In this document: positions 9,007-17,164 of the stretch, piece after piece
Layout of the letters: each line of letters starts with the position of its first letter
Numbering within the stretch: the first letter of the stretch is position 1
Origin: CAIRDP01 sp037138335
GTDB lineage: Bacteria; Bacteroidota; Bacteroidia; Bacteroidales; FEN-979
Length of the DNA: 64,000 nucleotides
Direction: 5' to 3'
NCBI GenBank assembly: GCA_037138335.1
Contig: JBAXIO010000018.1
Span: 1 to 64,000 of the forward strand
Made by a program: the position numbers and the translations under genes
The notes under the pieces: generated by a model
The model's database searches: none
What the model was told of the DNA's origin: nothing
The model's input: only the letters and a program-made list of their open reading frames with translations

Positions 9007-9594
9007 CTACCTCTTTTCTTCCTCCTCGTCTTCATCCCTTTCAGTCCGGCTTTTGATCTTTGTTTTTACCAGGGCATTGGGGGTTGAAGAAAGGCCGTTA
9101 ACCCGTTTGTGAGGGGTTTCCCGGTGGCAATCCAGGCAAGTCCTGTCTTTAAGGTAATTATGAAAATTCGGTTGTACCGAATATATGAACCCGGTTCCCA
9201 CAGTTTTTTCGTGGCAGCGGATGCAATTTGCCTGCACCGCCTTAAGCCCTGCTTCCCTGATGTAGATCACCTGGGGTTCGCTCCTCAAAGTGAAAATAGT
9301 GGCATGCCGTAACCCGTCTTCCGCCTTGAAAAGATATTTTTCAAACACATTCCCATGGGGCACATGGCAGTCATTGCATGTTGCAGTATTCCGGTGGGAA
9401 CTGTGGGCCCAGTCGAAGAACTGGGGATTCATCACATGGCAGTTAATGCAGGTTTCAGGATTGTCGCCCAGGTAGGATGGGGCTCTCGATATATAGATCG
9501 CATACGCGGCAAGTCCGAAGAAAATTCCCAGTAAAACGATCACCGGTTTCAACCAGTCTTCCGGGGGAAGAAATTTCTGAACAAACTGTTTCAT
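9007..9594 (-). CDS. nrfH: Cytochrome c nitrite reductase small subunit (menaquinol dehydrogenase)
   Basis: NrfH is a NapC/NirT-family tetraheme cytochrome anchored in the inner membrane that passes electrons from menaquinol to NrfA. The 195-residue protein has one N-terminal transmembrane helix (about residues 18-36) followed by four CxxCH sites: CINCH, CNDCH, CIRCH and CLDCH. The first site is followed by V-M, the arrangement in which a nearby methionine can serve as heme ligand. The C-terminus is a short, highly charged tail rich in Glu, Asp and Arg, not needed for the fold. It is first in the nrfHA operon and has a well-matched promoter 35-65 bases upstream. Confidence 0.93.
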   Translation of the reverse strand: MKQFVQKFLPPEDWLKPVIVLLGIFFGLAAYAIYISRAPSYLGDNPETCINCHVMNPQFFDWAHSSHRNTATCNDCHVPHGNVFEKYLFKAEDGLRHATIFTLRSEPQVIYIREAGLKAVQANCIRCHEKTVGTGFIYSVQPNFHNYLKDRTCLDCHRETPHKRVNGLSSTPNALVKTKIKSRTERDEDEEEEKR

Positions 9595-9628
9595 ATACGA
9601 CCTTTTCAGCGTCCTGTTAATCGGCTAA

Positions 9629-9659
9629 CAAAGCTAATCAGATCCTAAGGATTTTCAAA
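9629..9659 (-). promoter_or_regulatory. Bacteroidota-type promoter of nrfHA
   Basis: On the minus strand, TTTG (9659-9656) is followed by 19 bases and TAGCTTTG (9636-9629). This matches the Bacteroidota consensus of a -33 TTTG and a -7 TAnnTTTG with a 19-21 base spacer. The predicted start of transcription is near 9622, giving a leader of about 28 bases. The repeated GCTAA-CAAA-GCTAA around the -7 box could be a regulator site. The -33 box lies inside the T-run of the upstream terminator. Confidence 0.75.
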
Positions 9660-9661
9660 AA

Positions 9662-9699
9662 AAAAGAGGCTGCCCCAAAATCAGGGGACAGCCTCTTTT
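9662..9699 (-). terminator. Intrinsic terminator of the BACON/T9SS gene
   Basis: On the minus strand a 15-bp stem (AAAAGAGGCTG-T-CCCC pairing with its complement, one bulged base) with a 7-base loop is followed by a run of nine T. It lies 17 bases after the stop at 9716 and just before the nrfHA promoter. Confidence 0.88.
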
Positions 9700-9715
9700 A
9701 GAAATGATTGAATTT

Positions 9716-12700
9716 TTAGTGTTTCAGAATGAGTTTCTGGGTTACTTCCATATCCTCATTGGAAACTTTTATAACGTAGGATCCTTCAGGAGAACTTGAA
9801 AGATCAAACTTCAATTCAGGTTTATCCCAGCAAACACGGTACAGAATGGTTTTTCCATTCATATCCATAACGCTTACATTCAGGGATGTGAATTTCAGGT
9901 CACCAACATCCACCCTGAAAGAACCCTTCGAAGGGTTCGGGATGATGCGTATAGTTTGTGTATTATGTTCCTGCACTGCAACTGTCGATTGGGCCTGTGT
10001 CACAGTAACCACCTGGGGTGAAAGGCCGGAGACGGTCACGGTAACTCTCGCTACCCTGGAAACATGATACGGGTTTTCAAGGTATGTAGCGTTGATAGTG
10101 CCGTTCCCTGTACCTCCTGATGTCACGTTAAGCCATGCTGAATCGCTTACGGCCGTCCAGGTTGAATTGGAAGTAACCGTGAAAGTCGTAGCTCCGGCCG
10201 GATAAGTAACATTCCGGTTCGAAGGGGCAACTGCTAAAGTCGGGGCCAGGCCGGCCTGGCTTACAGTAACAACAACAGGCGACAATCCGGGAACAGTAAC
10301 TGTAATATTTGCCAGCCTTCCGCTGATGTTCGTATTTTCAGCATAGGTTGCGATGATCGTTCCGTTTCCTGTACCTCCGGAAGTTACAGAACACCAGGAT
10401 TGATCTGAAACTGCTGACCAGCTGGTATTCGAAGTAACACTGAAGGTTGTAGTCCCGGTTGGGGAAGCAGGCACATTCTGATTAGAAGGCAGAACTGAGA
10501 TTGAGAGCGGGGCCGGATCCTGAGTCAGGGTAACGGCTACTGATGGAAGACCGGTGGAAGTTGCGGTGATGGTAGCCGTTCTGACAACGGGATCAGGATT
10601 CACTGTATATGTTGCTGTAAGTATTCCGTTCCCTGTACCTGAAGGAGTCACGGTACACCAGCTGACGTTGCTGCTTGCAGCCCAGCTGGTATTAGATGTT
10701 ACTGTATAATCGATAGAACTTGCAGGTGAATAAGCCACATATTGGGCCGGGGGCGTTACCGTGAGAAAACCTGTACCGGCAGCCTGGGTAACAGTCACAG
10801 TGATAGGAGAAAGGGAGGCTACGGTTACTGTAACATTAGCGACCCTGGGGCTTAGTGTTGGATTGAATGCGTAATTTGCCGTAATGGTTCCGTTGCCGGT
10901 GCCCGAAGGTGTAACGGTACACCATGACTGATCAGAAATAACGGTCCAGGCGGTATTGGAAGTTACAGTAAAACTAGTATTTCCTGCGGGACTTGCTGGT
11001 ACGTTTTGATTTGCAGGAGTCACGCTGAGAGTGGCTGGAACTCCTGTCTGGGTAACGGTAACTGTAGCTGTAGGAGCCGATGTTCCGGTCACGGTGATGG
11101 TGGCAACCCTTGTTCCAACCCCGGCATATGCCGTATAATTGGCTGTGATTGAGCCGTTACCTGTACCTGATGGTGTAACGGTGCACCAGCTCTGGTTACT
11201 GGAGGCATTCCATGTTGTATTGGAGGTTACGGTAAATGCAGTGGAACCTGCCGCTGAACTAACATTCTGGTTAGGCGGTGTTACCGAAAGTGTATTTGCA
11301 GTACTGCCGGTTACCGATATATTATCAATACCCCACCACCATCCGTAAGAACCTGTATAATTCCATCTGAATTGAACCTGGGCCTGTCCTGAGGCTCCGG
11401 CAATAACCTGGCTGAAAGCTATAGGATTAGTTGCTGATGTTGTAGTAAAGGTCTGAATGGTCGTCCAGGTTGTTCCTCCGTTGATGCTGTAAGACAGGGT
11501 CCCTGTTTCAGCGGAATATTCCTTGAAATAGTGACTGAAGGCCAGGGTGATATTGGTTAACCCTGTACAGTTAATAACAGGAGAAATAAGATCTGCGTTC
11601 TGGCTGTTTCCGGAAGCATAACCATCGCTGTTCAGGAATGCATAATTCCCGGTTAAGATTGGCGCATCTGTTCCTGTAATTGTTCCGAATTGCCATACCT
11701 GGCCATTCCCCTGGTGGTCAACCTGTGACCAGCAGCTGGGAAGCGTTGTCCCAGTGAAATTTTCAGTGAACGGCAGTGAATAAATACCGCAAAGGGTGGT
11801 AAAGGTCAGGTCATCACCGTAAACGGTTCCGTTAGTGTTTGTTGCATAGGCCCTCACATGATACAGTGTGCTGGAGGTGAGTGGTGTGATGGAACTGGTG
11901 AATGTTCCAAGGCCCCCGCCGTCAGTGGTATGGCTGCCTGCGATGGTCGGGTTGGCTGATGTGCCCCAGCAAACTCCCCTTGCTGTTACAGTTACACCGC
12001 CGTCGGAAACAACAGTACCTCCGCCAGTGGCTGAGGTAAGGGTAATGGCCGACGGAGTTGTTGTTGTTACAGCTGCGGCTCCGGTTGTAAAGCTCATGTC
12101 GTTGCCGGTGGTGGTTCCTTCGCTGTTCGTCCCTACAAGGCGGAAATGATAGGTTATCCCTCCGCTGAGGCCCGAAATGGGTGCACTTACGGGTACCGCG
12201 CTGCTCCCTGAACCTGCAGATGCTGGGGTTGTACTATTGCCGTAAGAAACCGATGTTCCCCATTCGAAATGATAGGTGGCGGTCAGTCCATTGGGGTTTA
12301 TTGTTCCGTTTAAGGTTGCAGCGGTTGCTGTAACTCCGGTCGCTGCTGTCGTAATAATTGCCGGGTTATTGCTGAATTTAAAGGAGGCGATACGGGTATG
12401 CCAGGGCCAGGTGCTGGCCCAGGTCACGTAATATTCGGTGGTATAATAGAATGTATTATCATCGGAAGGATCAACCGACATCATGGAATAATCACCCCAG
12501 CGACCATAAGTAGAGTATTGCTGGGAAGCTGTGCCGGTCATCGCTGTTTGCTCTGCAATGGTCATTTGGCCAGGAGGATCAGCAGCACGACGCCCGGTAT
12601 ATCTGATAGAAGGGTATGTTGTAGTCGCATCAGAAACTGAATACCCAATGGCTATATCACCCTGGGCGTTCATAGCGGCGCTGCCCATCCAGCGGCATGA

Positions 12701-13984
12701 GGCATCAGGGGAATAAGTCCCCTGCTGGTAAATAGTCCATGCGCCACTGCCCGGTCTCCTTAATTCATACCACCTGATCCCGGCCACACCGCTACCGACA
12801 TTCACTGTATGGCATGTCACCATTGACTGGTAAGAACCAAAATTCCGGTATTGTAAACGGAACATCAAACGGTCCGACATGGATTCAAGCATTAAGGATG
12901 TTCCCGGCTGGGGAATACAACGACCGCGGCTTGCAGAACAGAAATACGAGCTGAACGCAGCCGGTGTCAAGTTTGAAGTTTCAGTAATGGTTGAATTGGT
13001 CCATGTAGTCCAGTCGGTAATAAAAGACCATACTTTTAATTGCGATCCGGTGAAAAATGTAAAATAGTTAGGTTCGCCGGCAGGGGCAGTCGGGCCGTCC
13101 CAGTCGGAAGGGAGCATAATGCCGCCTGCAGATGAACAATTCTTATAAATAAAACCGGCCGTGGGGTCCCCGCTCAGCATTTTGCTGCGCTGCCAAACGC
13201 AGGCTGCAGCACCGCTGGCCCCGGTAAACTGGTTGACCGACATATAATAACCATCCCACCATACTCCGAATTTGGGATAATCGGGCATAATAGTACCAAA
13301 ATTATAAACGTACCTGTACCAGGTACCTGCAGGATCATTTGTTGTTGAAATGGCAACAAGAACAGCCTGCTGGCTGGAAGACGGCAAAGCAAACTGCGAA
13401 ATCATCCAGCGGTCGGCCTGCTGGTCATACAGAACAATAGGGTCCCCGTCATTTCTTCCTGCCCAGGGTGAACCTAATGCGGTCCAGATCACACTTAACT
13501 GTGCCGGTCCATATATGGGGGTGGGTGAACCTGTTTTGGGATAAACAGCCCAACGAGAATTGACGACTTGCACATATTGGTTCAGGCCAACATCTCCCTG
13601 GGTGTCGGGAGGCATATAACCGTCAATATTGCCGATCCCGTCAATATTTACGATAGGTCCGCTGGTCAGAGGCCGGTAAGTGGCGTCCTGTTTCTGCCAT
13701 ACAGGGTCTTCCCTGAAGTTAAAGGGAACAGTTCCTTCCATGTTGCTTACATAGTTAGGCACTTCATGATTTTCTCTTTCCTTACTGTCTTTAGTTGGTT
13801 TTAAATTTTTCAAATCCCTCATGGGAGGAGAAATGTCAAAGTAAAGAGGAGTTGAATAATAGGTCTCGATCCCGTCGGGACACTGAATCCGTTTTGTGTT
13901 ACTGCCCATGTTCTGACTGTATGCCGTATCAGCTATACAGGCCGCCAGGATCAGGGCCACAAAGAATAAAAACTTCTTCATCAT
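9716..13984 (-). CDS. Large secreted multidomain protein with five BACON repeats and T9SS sorting domain
   Basis: The start at 13984 (MMKKFLFFVALILAACIADTAYS) gives a signal peptide and lies after the predicted transcription start; the longer open frame to 14095 does not. About 1420 residues remain. The first 550 or so are a globular region rich in Trp and aromatic residues with no motif I can name, possibly a beta-propeller. Two fibronectin-like or Ig-like segments follow (TAATLNGTINPNG; TSATGGGTVVSDGG), then a MAM/choice-of-anchor-J-like jelly roll (PFTENFTGTTLPSCWSQVD), then five BACON repeats of about 86 residues, each with a TVTSNTxWxxxSxxSWCxV core. The last 85 residues (IIPNPSKGSFRVDV to KLILKH) are a type A T9SS sorting domain. 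Likely exported by T9SS and held on or released from the surface, perhaps binding glycans. The function of the front part is unknown. Confidence 0.85.
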   Translation of the reverse strand: MMKKFLFFVALILAACIADTAYSQNMGSNTKRIQCPDGIETYYSTPLYFDISPPMRDLKNLKPTKDSKERENHEVPNYVSNMEGTVPFNFREDPVWQKQDATYRPLTSGPIVNIDGIGNIDGYMPPDTQGDVGLNQYVQVVNSRWAVYPKTGSPTPIYGPAQLSVIWTALGSPWAGRNDGDPIVLYDQQADRWMISQFALPSSSQQAVLVAISTTNDPAGTWYRYVYNFGTIMPDYPKFGVWWDGYYMSVNQFTGASGAAACVWQRSKMLSGDPTAGFIYKNCSSAGGIMLPSDWDGPTAPAGEPNYFTFFTGSQLKVWSFITDWTTWTNSTITETSNLTPAAFSSYFCSASRGRCIPQPGTSLMLESMSDRLMFRLQYRNFGSYQSMVTCHTVNVGSGVAGIRWYELRRPGSGAWTIYQQGTYSPDASCRWMGSAAMNAQGDIAIGYSVSDATTTYPSIRYTGRRAADPPGQMTIAEQTAMTGTASQQYSTYGRWGDYSMMSVDPSDDNTFYYTTEYYVTWASTWPWHTRIASFKFSNNPAIITTAATGVTATAATLNGTINPNGLTATYHFEWGTSVSYGNSTTPASAGSGSSAVPVSAPISGLSGGITYHFRLVGTNSEGTTTGNDMSFTTGAAAVTTTTPSAITLTSATGGGTVVSDGGVTVTARGVCWGTSANPTIAGSHTTDGGGLGTFTSSITPLTSSTLYHVRAYATNTNGTVYGDDLTFTTLCGIYSLPFTENFTGTTLPSCWSQVDHQGNGQVWQFGTITGTDAPILTGNYAFLNSDGYASGNSQNADLISPVINCTGLTNITLAFSHYFKEYSAETGTLSYSINGGTTWTTIQTFTTTSATNPIAFSQVIAGASGQAQVQFRWNYTGSYGWWWGIDNISVTGSTANTLSVTPPNQNVSSAAGSTAFTVTSNTTWNASSNQSWCTVTPSGTGNGSITANYTAYAGVGTRVATITVTGTSAPTATVTVTQTGVPATLSVTPANQNVPASPAGNTSFTVTSNTAWTVISDQSWCTVTPSGTGNGTITANYAFNPTLSPRVANVTVTVASLSPITVTVTQAAGTGFLTVTPPAQYVAYSPASSIDYTVTSNTSWAASSNVSWCTVTPSGTGNGILTATYTVNPDPVVRTATITATSTGLPSVAVTLTQDPAPLSISVLPSNQNVPASPTGTTTFSVTSNTSWSAVSDQSWCSVTSGGTGNGTIIATYAENTNISGRLANITVTVPGLSPVVVTVSQAGLAPTLAVAPSNRNVTYPAGATTFTVTSNSTWTAVSDSAWLNVTSGGTGNGTINATYLENPYHVSRVARVTVTVSGLSPQVVTVTQAQSTVAVQEHNTQTIRIIPNPSKGSFRVDVGDLKFTSLNVSVMDMNGKTILYRVCWDKPELKFDLSSSPEGSYVIKVSNEDMEVTQKLILKH

Positions 13985-14032
13985 CGCTAAATTTTGGTAA
14001 ATAATTTGGTTTTGGAACTTCTCATCAAGGCA

Positions 14033-14063
14033 CAAATATACATAAATATTCGTGTGACACAAC
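14033..14063 (-). promoter_or_regulatory. Promoter of the BACON/T9SS gene
   Basis: TATATTTG (14040-14033, minus strand) fits TAnnTTTG. A TTG (14062-14060) lies 19 bases upstream as a partial -33 element. Predicted start near 14026, about 40 bases before the signal-peptide ATG, which supports the shorter start. Confidence 0.6.
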
Positions 14064-14130
14064 AAGTTTACCATGGCTGCCCGGTAAATTCTCAAATTAA
14101 AGTTGAAATTAAAAGTAGTTTGTTATGTTT

Positions 14131-14826
14131 TCAATCCCATATTTCTTCCAGTACTTCCCCCTGCAGGCTGATTAAGGCTTTTTTTATCGGGATATTCCGC
14201 TTTGCATTTCCCCTGGCCAATTTTGCCATTTGGAGCAAGCCCCCGCAACATGGAACTTCCATCATGACAACCGTCAGCGAATTGATCTGCGTTTCATCGA
14301 TCATGCATCCTAACTTTTCAATATAGGATTCCTTGTTACTGTCAAGTTTCGGACAGGCAATTGCGAGTGATTTGCCCTTTAAATAGCGTGAATGAAAATT
14401 TCCCATAGCAAATGCAGCGCAATCTGCTGCAAGAACAACATCCGCATTCCTGAAATACGATGCCCGGGGATTCAGGAGGTGTAACTGAACAGGCCATTGC
14501 TTAAGCTCCGATTGAACATTTTCAATAACGGTCATTGCAGGTTTGTCTTCTGAAACAACTAATTCTCGAGCCCTGAAATCCATTGCCATTGATCCCTGAC
14601 AGCCATGAGCTGCAGGAAGATCAAACGGCTCAGCTTCCCTTTCAACTATCTCTATGGCACCTTCAGGGCAATGGCCAATGCAATCCCCCAGGCCGTCGCA
14701 TGACAGATCGCTGATGAGGCGGGCTTTGCCGTCAATGATCCGCAGGGCTCCCTCGTGGCAATTCGGGATACAGTTGCCGCAACCATTGCATTTTTCTTCG
14801 TTTATCCGGATGATCTTTCGTAACAT
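14131..14826 (-). CDS. 4Fe-4S ferredoxin-type protein with Cys-rich C-terminal half
   Basis: A soluble 231-residue iron-sulfur protein. Residues 13-24 carry a full CxxCxxCxxxC site (CNGCGNCIPNC). Residues about 43-54 carry a second site that lacks one ligand: C-DGLGD-C-IGH-C, with Leu where the second Cys is expected. The C-terminal half has further cysteines (ACPKLD, EKLGCMI, VPCCGG) that could bind another metal. I recall similar proteins near hybrid-cluster or nitrosative-stress genes, but no hcp is seen here. It lies 51 bases downstream of an Fe-S type Rrf2 regulator on the same strand, so the two probably share a transcript. A redox or NO-response role is an inference. Confidence 0.7.
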   Translation of the reverse strand: MLRKIIRINEEKCNGCGNCIPNCHEGALRIIDGKARLISDLSCDGLGDCIGHCPEGAIEIVEREAEPFDLPAAHGCQGSMAMDFRARELVVSEDKPAMTVIENVQSELKQWPVQLHLLNPRASYFRNADVVLAADCAAFAMGNFHSRYLKGKSLAIACPKLDSNKESYIEKLGCMIDETQINSLTVVMMEVPCCGGLLQMAKLARGNAKRNIPIKKALISLQGEVLEEIWD

Positions 14827-14877
14827 GATTTTATTTGCGTATTTGAGTATTTGTATGCCTCTTTATGATGAAAAAAA

Positions 14878-15279
14878 TTAAATCAGGTAAGCGCTTAGTG
14901 TTTGATCCTGAAGAAAATTCCTGAATTCAGATGTGAGTTTGTTGATCACATTCCCCATCAGGCAACGATCAAAATTGCATATTTCATAAGCAAGGGGGCA
15001 ATCGGTCAATTCTATCGGGCCTTCAATAGCCTGGTATATGTCAAGCAGGGTAAGGTCTTTGGGGTCTTTTTTCATTGTAAATCCTCCGGAAGGCCCTCTT
15101 GCCGATCTCAACAGGTCGCTTTTTACAAGCCGCTGTAAGACTTTTGCAATATGATTTTTGGAAAATCCTGTAAACTCAGCAATTTTCACAGCATTAATCC
15201 CTTCGGCATTCCGTGAAATTAAAACCATGCTGTGAATTGCAATTGAAGCAGCTTCGGATAACGCGAAAATCTTGGACAT
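14878..15279 (-). CDS. Rrf2-family transcriptional regulator, Fe-S type (NsrR/IscR-like)
   Basis: A 133-residue Rrf2 regulator. Residues 10-65 form the winged helix (INAVKIAEFTGFSKNHIAKVLQRLVKSDLLRSARGPSGGF); GPSGGF is the family's wing signature. Three cysteines, Cys94, Cys101 and Cys106 (C-x6-C-x4-C), stand where IscR and NsrR hold their cluster, so it probably binds an Fe-S cluster and senses NO, oxygen or cluster status. The spacing is not identical to IscR or NsrR. It is followed by a ferredoxin-type gene and lies about 5 kb from nrfHA, whose product can release or consume NO. That it controls these genes is inferred. Confidence 0.85.
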   Translation of the reverse strand: MSKIFALSEAASIAIHSMVLISRNAEGINAVKIAEFTGFSKNHIAKVLQRLVKSDLLRSARGPSGGFTMKKDPKDLTLLDIYQAIEGPIELTDCPLAYEICNFDRCLMGNVINKLTSEFRNFLQDQTLSAYLI

Positions 15280-15304
15280 AAAATATTTGTGGTACTTGAA
15301 TGCG

Positions 15305-15312
15305 CAAATTTA
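15305..15312 (-). promoter_or_regulatory. -7 box of the Rrf2 gene
   Basis: TAAATTTG on the minus strand matches TAnnTTTG; predicted start near 15298, about 20 bases before the ATG. A convincing -33 element is not visible. Confidence 0.45.
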
Positions 15313-15458
15313 AAAAGATTTTCCTTACCCAATTTATTCCTGAAAAAATTTTTCAATAATCCTTTGCCTGTTTTTTCTTGATCCACTCTTTTCGAACCCG
15401 GAAAATTGAATATGCCGGTTTGTCGATTTACTTTATGAATTATTTGTACCTTCGGCAT

Positions 15459-16262
15459 ATGATACGCCAGTTAACAAGCCTTCAAAATCCATTTATAAAA
15501 GACGTTCTTCTGCTCAGGGAGAAATCCAGGGAAAGAAAAACCCGGGAACTTTTTATCATTGAAGGGATACGTGAATTCAACCTGGCCGTTTCGGGAGGTT
15601 TTCTGATCCAGGCTGTTGCGTTTTGCCCCGACCTGCTGCCGGCAGAAGAGGTGACCAAATTGTCGGGATACTCTTTCCTTTCTAATCTTTTCGAAGTATC
15701 CAGGCAGGTGTATAACCGCATTGCCTTCAGGCAGGACGCCGAAGGGGTTATTGCTCTTTCCAGGCCCCGCCTTTATGGATTAAACGATCTCATCCTCCCT
15801 CCCAGCCCGCTTATACTGATACTGGAGTCGGTTGAAAAGCCAGGTAACCTGGGCGCTGTGCTGCGAACTGCCGACGCTGCAAATATTGATGCCGTCATCA
15901 TCTGCGATCCCCTTACCGATGTTTACAACCCGAATACCGTACGTTCGAGCATAGGCTGCATTTTCACCGTACCTTTATCGGTAAGCACAACCCAGGATAC
16001 TATTGCCTGGCTGCACTCCAGGGGTATAAAATCGTATGCCACTTCACTGGGGGCTGATTTATTTTATCATACCCTTGATTTCAGGGGTCCAACGGCCTTT
16101 GTAATGGGAACCGAATCTACCGGCCTCAGCGAATTGTGGCTCACAAAAGCCGATCATGCGATCAAGATTCCGATGGGTGGAAAAATTGATTCCATGAATG
16201 TCTCCGTTTCTGCAGCCATTGTTGTTTTTGAGGCAAGGCGCCAGCGGAATTTCAATTCCTGA
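15459..16262 (+). CDS. TrmH/SpoU-family RNA 2'-O-methyltransferase
   Basis: A SPOUT-class enzyme expected to methylate a ribose 2'-OH in rRNA or tRNA. The ATG at 15459 begins MIRQLTSLQNPFIK, the usual start of the substrate-binding domain (about residues 1-100); the frame extends further upstream but without family similarity. The SPOUT domain shows the three standard motifs: LESVEKPGNLGAVLRTADAA (motif 1, with the catalytic Asn and Arg), FVMGTESTGLS (motif 2) and KIPMGGKIDSMNVSVSAAIVVFE (motif 3), which form the knotted SAM site. The length of 267 residues is normal. It stands alone between an Rrf2 gene and a convergent pseudouridine synthase. The target nucleotide cannot be assigned. Confidence 0.87.
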   Translation: MIRQLTSLQNPFIKDVLLLREKSRERKTRELFIIEGIREFNLAVSGGFLIQAVAFCPDLLPAEEVTKLSGYSFLSNLFEVSRQVYNRIAFRQDAEGVIALSRPRLYGLNDLILPPSPLILILESVEKPGNLGAVLRTADAANIDAVIICDPLTDVYNPNTVRSSIGCIFTVPLSVSTTQDTIAWLHSRGIKSYATSLGADLFYHTLDFRGPTAFVMGTESTGLSELWLTKADHAIKIPMGGKIDSMNVSVSAAIVVFEARRQRNFNS

Positions 16263-16266
16263 TGCC

Positions 16267-17154
16267 TTATTTGTATTTTTCATGTTCCGGTTTTAAAACC
16301 AGGAACCCCCTTGGAAGATCACTGTGAAATTCAAGCCATTCGTCTGTTTTTGGGTGCCGTATCTTCAAAAAACAACCATGAAGCCGTATCCTGCGTTCCC
16401 ACTTTGCATCCGCGCCATATTTCCTGTCTCCTGTCACCGGGTGCCCCATATCTGAAAGCTGAACCCTTATCTGGTTTTTTCGCCCTGTAACAAGATGAAG
16501 TTCTATCAGAGTATGTTTTTCCAGTATTTTAAGCACTTCCCAGCCGGTTTCGGCATATTTTGCCCCTTCCCGTTCCCTGCCTGAATGAACTTTAAATTCA
16601 GGGCCATCCGATAACCAGCTCCTGGCAACACCGCTTGCAGTTTCGAGGATCCCTTCCACCAGGGCACGGTATTTTTTTGTAAAATCATGCCAGTTCTCTT
16701 TCAGTTTATCCTGGGCTTCTTCAGTTTTGGCAAACAGCAGCAAACCCGAAACCTCCCTGTCAAGCCGGTGAACCACAAATAGCTCCGACCTGCTTTTTGA
16801 AGCCGAACTGAGATACTCTTTCAGCTCCTTGTATGCTGAAGAACCGCTGAGCCCTTTCTCACCGTAAGTAAGCATCCCGGCCGGCTTGTCGATTACAATC
16901 AGCTGGGGATCCTCATAAATGATCCTGAAAGGGGCATGGGCCCTTACCACAACACTATGCCGCCTGTATGTGACCTCGTCATCCTGGTGAAGGACAGCAA
17001 CAGGATTTTTAACAGTTTTACCGTTTACTCCTATACTGCCGTGAGAGATCATTTTTTTAAGGCTTGTTTTCGATGACTGCGGATATTGCGCTGCCAGGAA
17101 ATCAAGCAGGGTTGATTCTGTTTTCACGATGAATTTTTCGGCCTGGCTTAACAT
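16267..17154 (-). CDS. RluA-family pseudouridine synthase
   Basis: Converts specific uridines of rRNA or tRNA to pseudouridine. The ATG at 17154 (MLSQAEKFIVK) is chosen because it gives the usual N-terminus; the longer frame runs into the upstream gene. Residues about 10-70 are an S4 RNA-binding domain (LLDFLAAQYPQSSKTSLKKMISHGSIGVNGKTV). The catalytic motif HRLDREVSGLLLFAKT contains the essential Asp, and the later GRKNQIRVQLSDMGHPVTGDRKYG block is the RluA signature. The size of 295 residues is normal. It ends four bases from the convergent TrmH-type gene and begins 10 bases after the end of the EEP-family gene upstream, so the two minus-strand genes are probably cotranscribed. Confidence 0.88.
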   Translation of the reverse strand: MLSQAEKFIVKTESTLLDFLAAQYPQSSKTSLKKMISHGSIGVNGKTVKNPVAVLHQDDEVTYRRHSVVVRAHAPFRIIYEDPQLIVIDKPAGMLTYGEKGLSGSSAYKELKEYLSSASKSRSELFVVHRLDREVSGLLLFAKTEEAQDKLKENWHDFTKKYRALVEGILETASGVARSWLSDGPEFKVHSGREREGAKYAETGWEVLKILEKHTLIELHLVTGRKNQIRVQLSDMGHPVTGDRKYGADAKWERRIRLHGCFLKIRHPKTDEWLEFHSDLPRGFLVLKPEHEKYK

Positions 17155-17164
17155 GATAGTGAAA

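Noticed and set aside
9990..11330. Regular DNA repeats of about 260 bases, possible tandem array or CRISPR
   Set aside because: They are the codon-level trace of the five BACON domains: diverged, long, and without spacers of CRISPR size.
13985..14095. Upstream extension of the BACON protein to 14095
   Set aside because: It would place 37 residues before the signal peptide and start upstream of the predicted transcription start.
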